Source of the DNA: Thereva unica
Lineage: Eukaryota > Arthropoda > Insecta > Diptera > Therevidae
Length of the DNA: 64,000 nucleotides
Direction of reading: 5' to 3'
Assembly (NCBI GenBank): GCA_949987705.1
Contig: OX465282.1
Coordinates: forward strand, 3,832,501-3,896,500
Shown: positions 44,100-56,559 of the stretch, in pieces
Layout: every line of letters begins with the position of its first letter
Numbering within the stretch: position 1 is the first letter of the stretch
The notes under the pieces: generated by a model
The model's database searches: none
What the model was told of the DNA's origin: nothing
Seen by the model: the letters and a program-made list of their open reading frames with translations, nothing else
Program-made: the position numbers and the translations under genes

Positions 44100-47080
44100 A
44101 CTGCCAGCAACAATAATGGCTTCTAAAATTTAAGAGAACTACAAAAACTTTCTGCAGTGTTTCATATAGTGAAAATTTGATTACTATTAACAACTAGCCT
44201 TCACTTTTCATTTGCTAATGACACCCAAGTGAATACCCATCTATACTCGTACAGAAACCCTTCTCCTCGACACATTCAAGTTGATATCGTGATAAATTCC
44301 ACCACGTACAAAATTCGTGTGGTACGCACAATTTCGCTATGTTATTATTAATTATATTTTGCAGCATAAACAGGGCCCACAGGGGTGGGGGTAACAAATA
44401 ACAGAAAAACGTGACTGAATTTCCCTACCAAAATAATATAAGCAAAAACCTTTTATCCTATATCAAATGTACATTATTAAAATTCGGCGACTTGGTTCGT
44501 GCCCTTCATTTTCGTCGCGCCTGCTGTGTGCTGTGCACTTGACATTGCGGAAGCATACAGCCATGACAATATATAATCACACTTCAAGTTACATAAAACT
44601 TCTCTCCTTCACCTTTCGATATTATCGTCTCTTCACGTAGCCATAGAAACAGGTTAGTAGACTTGGTAATACTATGGTAACAATGGCAGCAAATCCCTAT
44701 TGACACGGTGCGTGGCTTATTGTTCCAAATTCTAATCACATTAGTGTGACTAGCCTATAACAGTTCGATATGATGGAGATGGTCGATGTACGTGTACGTG
44801 GTGGTGTAGTTACCGTCAACGAAGAATAAATCACACCTTCTTCTACGAAATGAAAATGAATAGGGGAAAAAAAATAAAGTCTGCCATAGCCCAATTCTTT
44901 ACCTGAAACTGATTTTCATACAATACCCAAGCCCATATGGAGCCCGGATCCGTTCCGTGTTTTTAACTCGACTCTTCGGGGCAAAGTTTTTGATGACTTC
45001 ATCTCTCTCGATTAATTGCAGGAGTGCTGATGATTGGCCAGATTCGGGTTAATTGAAACTCTCTGGGTAATGATAGTCTCGTTTTTCGAGCTGGACAGTA
45101 GCACTTTGAGACTCCGTCTTCGCGTCTTCGTGCGGTGTAATATGGCTAGAGATTTAATTGAACCACCAACATCAGGTATAGTAGACTTAACACGCGTCGC
45201 TGGATTCATGTAGTATGCATCCAATCTAGACTTACATTATGTATATAGGGAAAATCAATGAAACCCAATTCAGCACAAATCTTCTTGCTTGGCATAATGC
45301 AGGGCAGAGCGCAATTTGCAATTTAAATGGCCACAAACGTTGGTTGGTGGTGGTGGTGGGTTGATACGTCGACGATGATGATGATAATAATGATGATGAT
45401 GATGATGGGGCTTAATAGGGCGTATAATATATAACGGCTAATGCTGAGCACTGCGTTTTATGCAGATATCGCTGGCGGCTTTTACATGACTCTATATCGT
45501 GTGTGGATATTGTTGCTGGTTATTTTGAGTTGTTGGTTATGGATTTATGTTGACGTGTCTAGATGCATTTTTAGCATTATTTAATAAAAGAGTTTCTTTT
45601 TATATTGTTAACAAGAACTGTGGCGGTAAACGTTTCAGCAGGTCATGCTGTTTTAGTAGTTGCTTGTTGATTGGTTTATGATGGCCTATAGTCATTTTGA
45701 ATGTGTTTTAGGTGTAATGGGATTGAATTGTGATTGAATTAAAATGTGTGGGATGGAATTTTCAATTATATATTACCATAGAAGAGGAATAAATGGGATA
45801 AATTCGGGTTGGGTTCATTGATCTTTTGACAAAAGAGTTTTTAGCAAAATATTATTAAATAATTGTTTCCATGTAGGCAAAAACTTCACAAAATTGCGCC
45901 TTTCACAGATGTATAAACTGTTAACTACCAATTTAGCTTTTTCGAAAAAGAAAAACATAATATCTGCCCGCCCATGACGAAATTTTTTCGCTGGCAATAC
46001 CGTAGCAACAGACACGTGAAATATCATAAATTTTAGGAGACCAAAAACTGGAAAATTTGGCAGGAAAAACACCAAGAACAAAATAAAATGCTGCTTCGTG
46101 CATCAGGGGAAATGAAATTGCAATACTGCGCAATGGAAATAACTCTATGTCACTTATTGTGGGGCAACTACACCTACCAACTCATGGACCTCCATGCTAA
46201 AAATACCTAGTCTCTTGTAATGTGGTCAGACTCGACGAAAATGGATACTGACAAGAAAACCCATACGAACATAGCAGCATTTATTGTATAATTAACAAGG
46301 GATTGATCCCAATCACAACAGACTGCATTGTGTCAATTTTTTTAAAGTAGATATCTACTCGAAAAATTAAATAAGGCCCCTAGGCAGCCAGCCTTATCTA
46401 TGAGCTCCTTAAGGAATCCATTCACATACAGACCGTAGCCTTTCAGGACAGGTCGGCAAATTCCGCCCGATACTGGCCATATATTAAGACCCCCATTCAT
46501 ACACAGGGCAACGGCCGGCTGTAGCCTTAAGGCCCGGTCGGCAGGCACGGCTTGATGAAGGCCGCACAGACAGACTAAGTCGGGACGTATACCAAAGCTG
46601 TATATGCAGCTTTTCGCCACTTTTGTATGAAAATAAATGTAGCAAAGCGGCATGTGGCGATTTCTTCCATATAAAAAAAGTGCGAAATGTCGCTAATAAG
46701 CATGTGAAGCTTTGGTATACGGCCCGGCTAAAGGTTGAGGATTCACGGCACCAACTTAACAGACAGTGGACTGGAAGGTGACCTCTGATTTCCCACAGGC
46801 AAACAGACGAAGATGACAGTTTAGCATAGCAGATTGTTAGCTCGAGTGCAAAAATGTTCATGTTAACGAAAACTTCAGACTGAATAGAAGCACAAATATC
46901 TTCAGGCACGAACTGATGATAGCATGAAATTGGATAGCAATTAAGAATGGCTGGCGAACCGCTAACAAAGACCTCGGAAGGTGGTGACACCTGATTTGTT
47001 ATTTCTATCAAAACCCGAGAAGATTCACTGCAGACGAACACCTAGCACGTCTGTAAGCAAGTCCTATTCACTCGTCTTCG
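44100..47080. other. Non-coding, mostly unique-looking
   Basis: No gene supported. Microsatellites: (GGT)n at about 45345-45360 and (GAT)n with interruptions at about 45372-45408. Open frames at 46342-46653 and 46484-47041 have no recognisable domain. Confidence 0.4.
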
Positions 47081-47084
47081 CGTT

Positions 47085-47325
47085 GCTTCCCGGGGTACTT
47101 CTTCGGAAGAAGCTAACGGGTTAGAGGCGAGTGAGGAGCTCTCTGCGCCACAAAACAGGGTCAGTTGGGTTGAGGATTAGCAACCCGCTACCATAAAAAA
47201 CACCTTGCCTCGGAACCGGATGGATAAAACGACGACGACCTTTACTTTTCGAACAAGGACACGAATCGGATTTCCGCCCTATGTCTCATGAGGGATTAAA
47301 GGAGCTTAAAGAAGAAGAATGAGAA
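47085..47325 (+). mobile_element. Internally deleted RTE derivative with AAG tail
   Basis: A 5'-leader-like part (GGGTTGAGGATTAGCAACCC, then AACAAGGACACGAATCGGA just before the usual endonuclease start) joins directly to the RTE 3' end (CCGCCCTATGTCTCATGAGG) and an AAGAAGAAG tail. The whole coding region is missing. Leader recognition rests on family knowledge of RTE elements. Confidence 0.6.
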
Positions 47326-47339
47326 ATGCATAAAAACTC

Positions 47340-48235
47340 GCAATGTCTTTCCTCTTCAGGTAGGTTTCTAGAGTTTATTCTTCGAGTTTTTGGCCCGACC
47401 TAACTCATTGTTGTACCATGGTGAGAATGATCTGGACGACCTAAAAGGCTCAATAGGAACACAGGATACGACGGTTTCATACAGGACAAAATCTTGCTAC
47501 ATGGTCATTCAACTCAGTAGATGAAAGTAACCAATTGAAATCGACTGAAGTCAGCTTCGATGGCAGTTCTTCAAGGTTGGCTTTTCTAAAGTTAAAGGTT
47601 TACTCCTCCGGTACTAGCTTGTTGTAAAAGGCAGAACAAAAGCTCAGTAGGGAGAGCGTATTAAATTTTTTAAGACCTATTGAGCGTCAAGAATACGATT
47701 GACACACGTGCGAGGAACAAAACACTATGAAAAAGCACCGAAAGACCAGAACGTGCGGTCCAAACGCTTTTCAGCGGTATTGGGCGGTTCAATCAGAACT
47801 AAAGACGCAATCGGTTTGGAAATATTGCTGATCGTTCTACAGGAGACTGTACAGGATTATTAGCTGTTTCCCTTAGGTATTCTTTAATAGCCTTGCACAT
47901 AGTTTTAGAGGAGAAACGCAAAATGAAAATAATTCGCGGTCTGGGTACCGTTGTCAAGGTTACCGAAGACTCAGAATCCGCAGTGCCCGACGGTTAACGA
48001 TACTATCAGGTTGAGGATGGTGCATCCGCATCCGGTTCTGGAATATATGTAGTTTGAGCCCATTAGGAGTAGGGGCGAGTACAGACGAACTAGTAGAGGA
48101 ATTCGCAGGAACAGCATCCGTAACGGTGGCTTTACGACTACATAGGTCTGCGTTTACCATGCTTTCTACAGGTTTTCGAGTGGTCAGGAGCCAGACTGGA
48201 GGCAGCCTCCATCGAAGGGCCTTTTTCAAGTATTA
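47340..48235 (-). pseudogene. L2-family relic (ORF1 and start of ORF2 region)
   Basis: The minus strand aligns with L2: 47360-47660 corresponds to the endonuclease-RT linker at 25570-25870 (shared TTTCTAAAGTTAAAGG and GCAGTTCTTC-type blocks), and 47740-47960 to ORF1 at 26740-26910. It extends ORF1 further 5' than L2 itself. Heavily mutated, with an internal deletion between the two parts. Confidence 0.7.
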
Positions 48236-48363
48236 GTTATGGCCGGGGAATTCAAGGCTGTGAAGTTTTGAGTAGCTGTGTAATCCTCCGTTAGAGAAAC
48301 AGCTCTGGAGCAGCATGCACTTATTCACCTCTGGCTATGTACTGTAGAGGTGTCTGGCTACAC

Positions 48364-48405
48364 CTCATAACTTATAAGGAAATACTCATAACTTATAAGG
48401 AAATA
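48364..48405. repeat. Two tandem 21 bp units plus a partial third
   Basis: CTCATAACTTATAAGGAAAT-A occurs at 48364-48384 and 48385-48405, followed by a shortened TTATAAGGATA copy. Confidence 0.85.
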
Positions 48406-48454
48406 ATTCTTATAAGGATATAATTTACATCAAGAAACAATCCTACGAAAGTGC

Positions 48455-48690
48455 CGGATATTGCAAACCAAGGTACCTAACCCCAACCGCCTTGACCTAT
48501 TGTCTGTCATTATGTGTAGCCCAACTAATTTTAGACTTATTCGCTTCTTCCAAGCCACTGACTGGGATTTGTGTTTCTGTAGCAAGAACATTAACTCTAT
48601 CGACCTCTATGACACCAAAGTTGTACAAGGAAGAATGCGTTTGTTCATCCCTAATTCGACATCGTTCATAAACCATCGGCGGAGTGAATA
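48455..48690 (+). pseudogene. L1-family fragment (end of endonuclease)
   Basis: The segment encoding RFFQATDWDLCF at about 48540 matches RVFQAADWDLCF of L1 (about 20850). Upstream RLDLLSVIMCSPTNF resembles the QLDLV-type endonuclease motif. Broken on both sides. Confidence 0.7.
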
Positions 48691-49989
48691 ATCGACATTG
48701 TAAGACAACAAATTAGTTTAAAAAAGTCGCTTATAAAGCGTACAAAAGTTCTTCGAATACATCATTTCAAAGAGACTATATTAAGTTGAGAAATCGCTCA
48801 AGTCCAATATTTTTAATATTCTTATAGTGTTATATCAACGCCAGCAACCAAGGATTACGTTTGTTTTTATAGTAAGTAATACTTACTAAGTAAAATTTTC
48901 TCTTAAAATAAAATTTAATCTTTTCTTCTTTTTTAAAACCACACCTTTTCCTCGTTGATTATTTCATATACTTATCATATTTCCGTTTTTTAGTATTTAA
49001 TCGAAAATTGTAGGCGTTACACATGTTTTTTCTCTGCTGCAGTATTGTGGGATGACATCTTTTCAGTCTTTTGTCGCTTCACACGATTTGGATGAAAATA
49101 TTCATAATAACAAAGTATTTTTTTTTTTTTGATTGGATTTCACATTTTTAAGTATGCCGATTTTGTGGGAGGAAATTATAATTTTCTTGGAGTTTTCCCC
49201 GAATTTGATATGAAATAAAAATAAAAATTTCGAGGTTTGGATCAAACGCTGGTCGATAGACAGTACTTTCAAGGAATCAAAATTCATTTTCTCAATAAAT
49301 TCCTGAAACATTTTGATCGAGCTGGTGAACTGAAGAATGAGAATCAATGCCGAAAGATGCTTGAATCTACAACATGTTACACCTCAATTATCCGTAATCA
49401 ATACTCTTGATACATTGGTGTTTTCCGGTACAGCGATCTTTAAATTAATTAAATTGTAGTAGAAAGTTTTATAAACGGTCTTTACTGGACGAAACAACAA
49501 GAACATAATCAACAAACTGTTATTGAATGTATCCAATTTAAAAATGTACATGATACATGAAATTAATCATTTTTCGTTGAAGTGAACTGTTCAAACAAAC
49601 AGAAAACACTGATGCAAGCAAAATAGACAAATTATAGTGGAGCACGCTACCTGAAAAGTTATTAGAAACCAACTAGAGGAGTTCTAGAACATTTTCCATG
49701 AAATTGGGTTTGTGAAATTCTTGAAATTTTTCGAGAAATACCATTTCAACATAACTATTTAATTTGCCATACATGTTTTTTGGGCCTAGTTAAAAGTTTG
49801 TTTTGTTAGTGCTAGATAATGATCGTTATCAATGCCAGTTCCGCGTCTTGATCATTCTTCCAGGTGACTAAGTGGTGCTCTTAGGCAGCAGTAGAACTAT
49901 TCAAAATGCGACTTGACTAACGAAAACAATTGTGGCGACACAACGGTAGCAAGCTAAGAGATAAGTCCTGAGAAGCTTGAAATGCTAAT
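48691..49989. other. Non-coding, AT-rich
   Basis: No feature apart from a T run near 49113-49128. Short frames without domains. Confidence 0.45.
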
Positions 49990-49992
49990 ACA

Positions 49993-50422
49993 TACCCCGT
50001 TTATGACTAGGTTGAAAAGTTGAGTCGAGGTTGAGTTGAAATTTCAACCACCGTATATGATGTCGAGTTGAGCTCACTTTGGGTTGAAATAGAGTTGAAC
50101 TGAACAACCTAACCTCAAATTTTTGTATGAAATTCTCCTTTATAGATACGTAAAAACTAAGAACAAAATAATTAATTTTTTGTTCCTCTGCCAGAAAAAA
50201 TACCGAACGCACAATTAACGCCTAAAGCGGACTTCATGGATGATAAATAAACAAAGGAAATGTCACTTCAACCCAATTTCAACTCAACCCGCGTATATGA
50301 GGTGACATATCAACTCAATCCAGGTAGGAGATCTGAGTTGAGTTGATTGGACCCAGTTTCAACTCGACATCCATTTGTGATTCTAGGTTGAACCTGGGTT
50401 TAACCTAGTCATAAACGGGGTA
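49993..50422. mobile_element. Foldback MITE with TACCCCGTTTATGACTAGGT ends, ACA duplication
   Basis: The ends are perfect inverted repeats for at least 20 bp, flanked by ACA at 49990-49992 and 50423-50425. The interior is packed with GAGTTGA/TCAACTC motifs on both strands, so the whole 430 bp can fold back. No ORF. Its TACCC end resembles those at 29586 and 40271. Confidence 0.85.
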
Positions 50423-50479
50423 ACAATCTAAGATCTACAGCCATGCTACCGAATCCTACCTCCACCTTCTCAAAGACTT

Positions 50480-50832
50480 AACATCGGATGACCGCTTGGA
50501 TATTCTTGTCTAAAAAGAGGATGGTAAGAGGCAAATGTTTCGCTCCTCAAAACAAAGCAAACGACGACATGGTCTTTCAAATTGGGGATTTGACCCACCG
50601 ACCTCAAATCCTCAAGGTATACCTCGGACAGGACGGCCTAAGCGGCAACGACCCAGGCAACAATATACGAAGTTCGATATAGGAACTTGGAACGTTAGAG
50701 CGCTCGGTTGAGCGGACAGGCCAGGCCCTCTGCGTTCGCTTTTACTATCACTCGTCTCTGTGTGGGCTGATGCAGAGACAATGCTCAATATCCGGAACTG
50801 CAGACATGCTGCTGTTACACCGGATGGATGGA
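50480..50832 (+). mobile_element. Internally deleted RTE derivative with GGAT tail
   Basis: The sequence reaches the endonuclease start (ATAGGAACTTGGAACGTTAG, giving IGTWNVRALG in one frame at about 50680), then jumps to the RT C-terminus (ADAETMLNIRNCRHAA, about 50767-50815) and a GGATGGATGGAT tail. The C-terminus and tail match the RTE copy at 36614-37903. The entire RT core is missing. Confidence 0.75.
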
Positions 50833-52288
50833 TAGGTTAGATGTAGGCTGTCTCCAGTGGTACGTTCTAACCTAAAGTTAGGTGATTGTTGGATCAACTA
50901 TGGCGGATGTCTAAAGCCATCGTGTGGAGTTTAGGGAGCCTCACTGTTTTGACCTCTAGTCTGGATAGCGTTTTACTCACATCCCTTCTCCTCCATTTGT
51001 CCCGATTTCCTTCTTTTCTTATATCCCTTCTCCACTTTTAAGACAAGATATATACTTGCCGATGAATGCGTGGGCATCTACCGGTTATAATAAGTGCTTG
51101 TCTTGTGAACTATGCAGTTACAATAACGTACAATAAACAGACGAACACACACACTTTCACTTCAGTTAATCGTACAGTTTTACACAGTTCAATCGCGCAG
51201 TTAAAACTGAGAGTTCGTAGGCCGCTTTAGGATGGTAAGTTGTAAAGGCTAGGCCTCAAAGAACTTCAGAAATGCGTCACTAATATCACTGACGCATGTG
51301 AAGCCAAGAACCTTAAGCTGACCCCAGCTGCGGATATTCTAAGGAGGCCCACAGCCCGTATCTGGTTGCCGAAGGAAAATCTGGGAGGCGGAAAGTATAT
51401 CCAGTGTCTCCAAGCTCAAAATACTTCGGTTTCAATGGATGACTTGGGGTGGTCTTTAAACCAAACAAGATTAGTCCAAAGAAATATTGAAGAGGAATGG
51501 AAGCCGCCAAGGGGAGATTTTCCAATCAGGACAAACTGGAGGTGGCGCCGAGGAGTGCTTGCAGGGAAAATGTGCAGATGCTTGAGAAAGTGCCATTTCA
51601 GTTGAATTACTTTTAGCATAGGACCAGAGAGTGGAAGTGCTCAGTTAAGTTTATACTCATGTGGTGAATGTCGTATTTCGACTGAAACTCCACATTTTTC
51701 AACTCAAACGACTTGTCACGCCACACGACCCGAATTTCAGCACAGATGCCTTTATGATTAATTCAAACCTAGCGGATGTAACCTGGGCAATACCGCAAAC
51801 TGTGTCAAGTGTCGCCTGTGGTTTGCAATTTGCCGCCTTATTTGGAAACCTATCTTTAGACAGCACCCTGTCTACGGACACCGAAACGATGAAAATAGAA
51901 AACTTGAGTATTTTTCAGATTACCGGTTGATACGCTTCAGGGTTAACCTGTACGTCGATGCTCCTTGATCGAAAAACTTAAGAAAGGTTGACTGGAATAA
52001 GTTCCGTCAAGTCCTGAGAGCACCCAAAGGAAACCATTGATACACATGAAGAGAACATCACGGGCGTTCGTGGGGCATGTTCCTATGGCCCCTGTTGCTC
52101 CTATTGTTGTCGCCGTCTGGACCCTTCGTAAGTTTGCGACTTTATAGATCCTGTTCAACTCTGTCCATCCCACGACCGACTCAAGCGTAGGGATTGGATA
52201 GATCACGATTGTGGGCATGCTCAGGATCATCTTTGGTTTCAGACCCCAACCCCTGCCGAAGGTCATTTTACAGGCGAAGAAAGTTATA
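50833..52288. other. Non-coding with one repeat
   Basis: About 51680-51755 matches the reverse complement of about 53690-53765 (ACGACTTGTCACGC and TTTCAGCACAG blocks). Nothing else recognised; open frames at 51313-51930 have no domain. Confidence 0.45.
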
Positions 52289-52509
52289 CAGGGGCCAGTT
52301 CACGCAATTCGACGTCGACTGAAAACGAAAATCTTACTATGGTTAACTGTGGTAAACTTTTGTCGTTCAAAAACTCCGTGGTTCACTACAACATAACCAC
52401 TAGCATAACTTTTTGACGTTAAAAAATTCCCATGGTTAACCATAGTACGATTTTTGATCGCGCTTAGTGTCGTTTTCAGTCGACGTCGAATTGCGTGAGC
52501 TGGGCCCTG
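52289..52509. mobile_element. Small foldback MITE (CAGGG ends)
   Basis: CACGCAATTCGACGTCGACT at 52301-52320 is inverted at 52478-52497, with the outer CAGGGGCC/GGGCCCTG also inverted and an inner ATGGTTAACC palindrome. Arms are about 45-60 bp. CAGGG ends suggest hAT, but no 8 bp duplication is visible. Confidence 0.75.
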
Positions 52510-54950
52510 GCTTTCTTTACTCTTCGTACGATGTTCGACTTCCAACTGAATTCTGGGTCTCTAGGATTACACCCAGATATTTCACCTTGGAAAATAGTAT
52601 TGAATCTAACTACAATTATTTACAATATTTAAAAACAAATTAAGATCTGAACCACTGAGAGATAAATCATTCTTGCACACAGCCATACTCACAGCCATAC
52701 TTTCCATAATAAGCATGTTGCGTTCTATATTCCATTTGACAAGCACAACTGGAATAGTTCAGCAATTTTTAGAGCGAAACCACGCTTTAATTTAAACTTA
52801 AAACTTATGAAAAAAAAAGTAAAATTAATTGCAAACGTGCGTTTAAAATAAAAAAAATAGTGTGCATACTGTAGATAATATATTTAGAAATTTAATTTAA
52901 TAAAATAAACACAGAGACTTGCATTAAAATCCTCGTGTTATGGTGGAGTGACTACTGATAAACTACTTTTTCTCCACTATTTATTTACATCCACACAAAT
53001 GGACACAATATATTAACTATTATTAAAAACAAAACCAGAAATGAAATGATTTCACTTCTCTGCAAATCAAACACAAAATTTCATGGTCAGTGATTCATGT
53101 ATGGTGCGAGGCTCATCTTGTGTAGGAATCATGACGATCATTACTCTATTATGAGTAAAATATTTTTTCGTTCGTTCTCGCCTTCGCACATGAGTTTCAA
53201 GTAAAAATAAGAAACATTACAATAATGCCGAGAGTACGGGAAAAAATTGAAATTAATGTGAGATATGACGACAATAATTCCTTTAAATTTGGATTAATCC
53301 AACCACTTGGATTCCAAATGAGGATTAAATTGTTGGCGAGACTTTATGGAAATTATTTTTTATTATTGAGAAAGATTAACATTCCGTGAAAGTTTTCTTG
53401 GTGTAAATGTCCTTGAGAATTTTTAATTTGGTTTGCATGGGTTCTTCTTTGCAGCAGTTGAAAAGAAGTCTGTAGTTTTATGTAGATTGGAATTTGGAAC
53501 AGTATCGATTATAGAAAATGGGAAGCAGCTTCATAGAAATTCTAGAAAGACATCAACCGGACTTTGGAAGAATAGACAATAAACTTCCTATGGCAGAATC
53601 TGAAGGGAAAGGTAACATAAGGAGCAGAAGAGACTATCTGCCACCGCACCCTTAACTTAGTCCATGGTTTTAAAAGCTTTTGGAAATGATTTTGAGTTGA
53701 GTCGAAACAAAGGCACCTGTGCTGAGAGTCGAGTCGTGTCGCGTGACAAGTCGTTGGATTGAAGAAAGTGACTTTTCAATCGAATAATGACTTTCAGCAC
53801 AGGTGCCATAAACTCAACACTAGATAGACTTCCACTCTCTGGCGCCTGTGCTGAAAGCCTTAATCCGATTAAAATGTCACTTTCTTCAACCCAAACGACT
53901 TTCACCGGTCAAAATGTTTCTGGGATTTATCCGATTCAAAAATGGTCGCTAATCGCTAGCAGAGAACAGCCGAAGAAATGAAAATATGAATCTTGGTGGC
54001 AAGCTTCTTTATGCTAATTGACAACCGACCATAGAAACACCACAAGTGACCTCGGTATTTCTGTCGACACCATTCACAGTGTGCGAAGTTTATTTCAAAA
54101 TCGTTAAATCTACAGCTAAAGAGCAATAAGTGTAAGCGCCCAAGAGCTTTACTGAGAAGATCAGGTTAGATAAGGTTCGGCGTAGGGCTGCGAGCGGAAG
54201 CCAAATTTGTGTATGTCAAGTTTGGTTCCAGAGCGTAACTGCCTAGTGTTCTCTGCCTAACTTCGGCTATAACTGAGCATTACACAGTTTCTCGATCCCA
54301 TGTCCGGGAACCTAGAAGAGTGTCACGTAATGATTTCTATCAAGACTATCTAGGTTGGAGCGCATCATCACTGAATCTAGAGCTCTCATAGAGGGTTGAC
54401 TATCTCTTGTTCCCTCCGGAGAAATTGTAGCAAGACCATTTGGTTTTGAAAGTCCCTAAACGCCTGATGACAAAAATTCGTTGAATCCGACCTGCAATTG
54501 ACGAGTATGGTGAACAATGTCGCCAGGACACGGCATACTCCAGGGGCTTCCTGATATTCTCCAAAATCAAATCTTCGCTAAAAAGGACGTGATCTCTCAT
54601 CGGCACAACCGGAAATTATATCGGTTCGAAACAGTATTGCAATTGGTGATTTTTCCAAGGCGCTCTAAACTCGACCGAACCAAACCTGCGTTTGTGGAAT
54701 GAGCGGAGGACTGTGCATAAACCTCTCAGCAGAATAGGCAAACATTTCAAATGGGAGATTGTAATCCACTACCTCATTGCTGTCGGAGAATCAATTAATC
54801 TGTGATGCAAGATCAATGGTTAACGCAGTCAGCATGGTAGTTGGCAGAGAAACCCCATTGCTGGTTTGTGATGATCAGCACACGAAGAAGGTGCACTTAG
54901 ACCAAATCTGATCTTAAAGTGTCGTTTCTTCGCTAAACCACCTCGAGGAT
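52510..54950. other. Non-coding with a cluster of short inverted repeats
   Basis: GGCACCTGTGCTGAGAG (53712-53728), its inverse CTTTCAGCACAGGTGCC (53791-53807) and GGCGCCTGTGCTGAAAG (53841-53857) form a small foldback cluster also related to 51680-51755. The rest is AT-rich and unassigned. Confidence 0.5.
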
Positions 54951-54959
54951 GTAATGAAT

Positions 54960-56400
54960 TTTCTTAGCTGCGGGATCCCAATCTTCGAGATTCCGCCAGC
55001 GTGCTCAGAAAGATAACAGCGTCATCCGCGTACGCCAGGAAGTGATGCCCCTCTGCCTTCATGCGTCGCCACATCGGGTTTATAGTTACGAGCCATAGGA
55101 GCCGGGAAAGTACTCCTCCTTGAGGGGTTATCTATTTACGACCCTTCGGACCGAGCAGACGCCTAGGATCGGGGTTACCATCCTCCCAGTAAGCATTCGA
55201 TGGATGAGAGACAACAACGACGCCTCGATCCCCAATTTAGCAAAGGCCAGGATAATGGCGTCCGTGAGTACGTTGCTAAACGCTCCCTCTATGCCAAGGA
55301 TTGCCGCTAATATAAACTCCTTGACCTCCAGTGATTTTTCAATAGTTGAAACCAATCAGTGTAGAGCAGTATCAGTAAATTTGCCCTTTATATAGACGTG
55401 TTGTTAGCTAGAGAGTTCCGAGGTTAGAATGGTCTGCCTCAGATATATTTCGATTAGCCTTTCTAGAGCCTTTAATAGAAAGGATGATGGGCTGATTGGT
55501 CTGAAGTCTTTGGGCGTTGCATGGGGGGCCTTTCTCCTGCCTTGGGTATAAAAAATAACCAGGGCATGATGTAACTAAGGGTACGCTGCAGTTGTGCCGG
55601 CACTATGCCGTCAGGGTCTAGTGATTTATAGGGCCGGTAGCCCATTGAATTCTTGCTCTAGTTATGACAAATTTGACCAGCTATGGTGGGGCTGAAGGGT
55701 TTATCGTGAAAGCTAGTGCAGCTGAAGTACTACTCGGGAAGTATGTGCTCATATATGTATATTGCTGCAAAAGGTAGCCCAGGAGGTACGTTTGGCCTTC
55801 CTTATTGCCATTTTATATCTATTCAGCAGCCCCAGGAGGTTACGCTGTTAAATTCCTTTCTGCACTCTTTTCGGGGTGTTTCAAGTTCACGAGATCACCA
55901 TGGGGGTTTGAAGGCCTCTTTATGCGGTCTGTTCAGCCAACTTTATTTATGGCGAAAATGTATTGTTCTGTGATAATGTCCACGAAGCTGTCGAGTTGTA
56001 CCCGGGAGTTGGGAATACAGGGTGGCTTAGGGCAAGGTTCTTTGCGATTAGCATAGTATAGTAACCCCAATTGTGGGGTTTTTATTTTGGAACGGGACCA
56101 ATATTAGGTCGTAGTGGCTGTCCGAGACAAGTGATATTCAGCACTTATTTTCTGTTGTTGGTAACAAAGGTAGGCTCAGTACTTTTGTTACAAAAAGCAA
56201 CCTTGGTGTTTAGTAGGTAGTTAAAAATAAGCTCATCTGTGTTGTGTGCATTAGCATCAACTTCAATAACCAGGATCGTGGTAGCATCGATATATTCTAC
56301 CAGGCCCTGAAAAGCCATTGGAGGTAGAGAGCCCTCATCTTCGTGGGCTAGATAAAAAGAAGTCATCCTGAGTTTCTTCTGTTTTAACTCTAGGTCGACC
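54960..56400 (-). pseudogene. Relic of an R1/LOA-type non-LTR element
   Basis: Minus-strand pieces in order: endonuclease ASFYLAHEDEG-like motif and VDANAHNTDEL to FVTNNRK (56366-56145); RT DFRPI and SSFLLKALERLIE (about 55510-55420); LGIEGAFSNVL (about 55300); and AYADDA at 55018-55039, with catalytic Asps retained. Stops and frameshifts lie between. DANAH followed by PTFV.N.R and LKALERL fits the LOA/R1 group. Confidence 0.75.
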
Positions 56401-56559
56401 CTAGTAAGGTTTCCGTCACTAAATTAAGGGATAAGAAAGGTGCTTATATTACATTTGACCAGAATACAGGTTCTGAGTTTTCCCTTATCTTTGGTATAAA
56501 AGAGATTAAATTAAAGCGTCCAAAAGCTACAAATCCATTCCAATTATCACATTTTTGGT

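Noticed and set aside
46342..47041. Overlapping minus-strand frames of 103 and 185 codons
   Set aside because: No motifs; not collinear with any element in the window.
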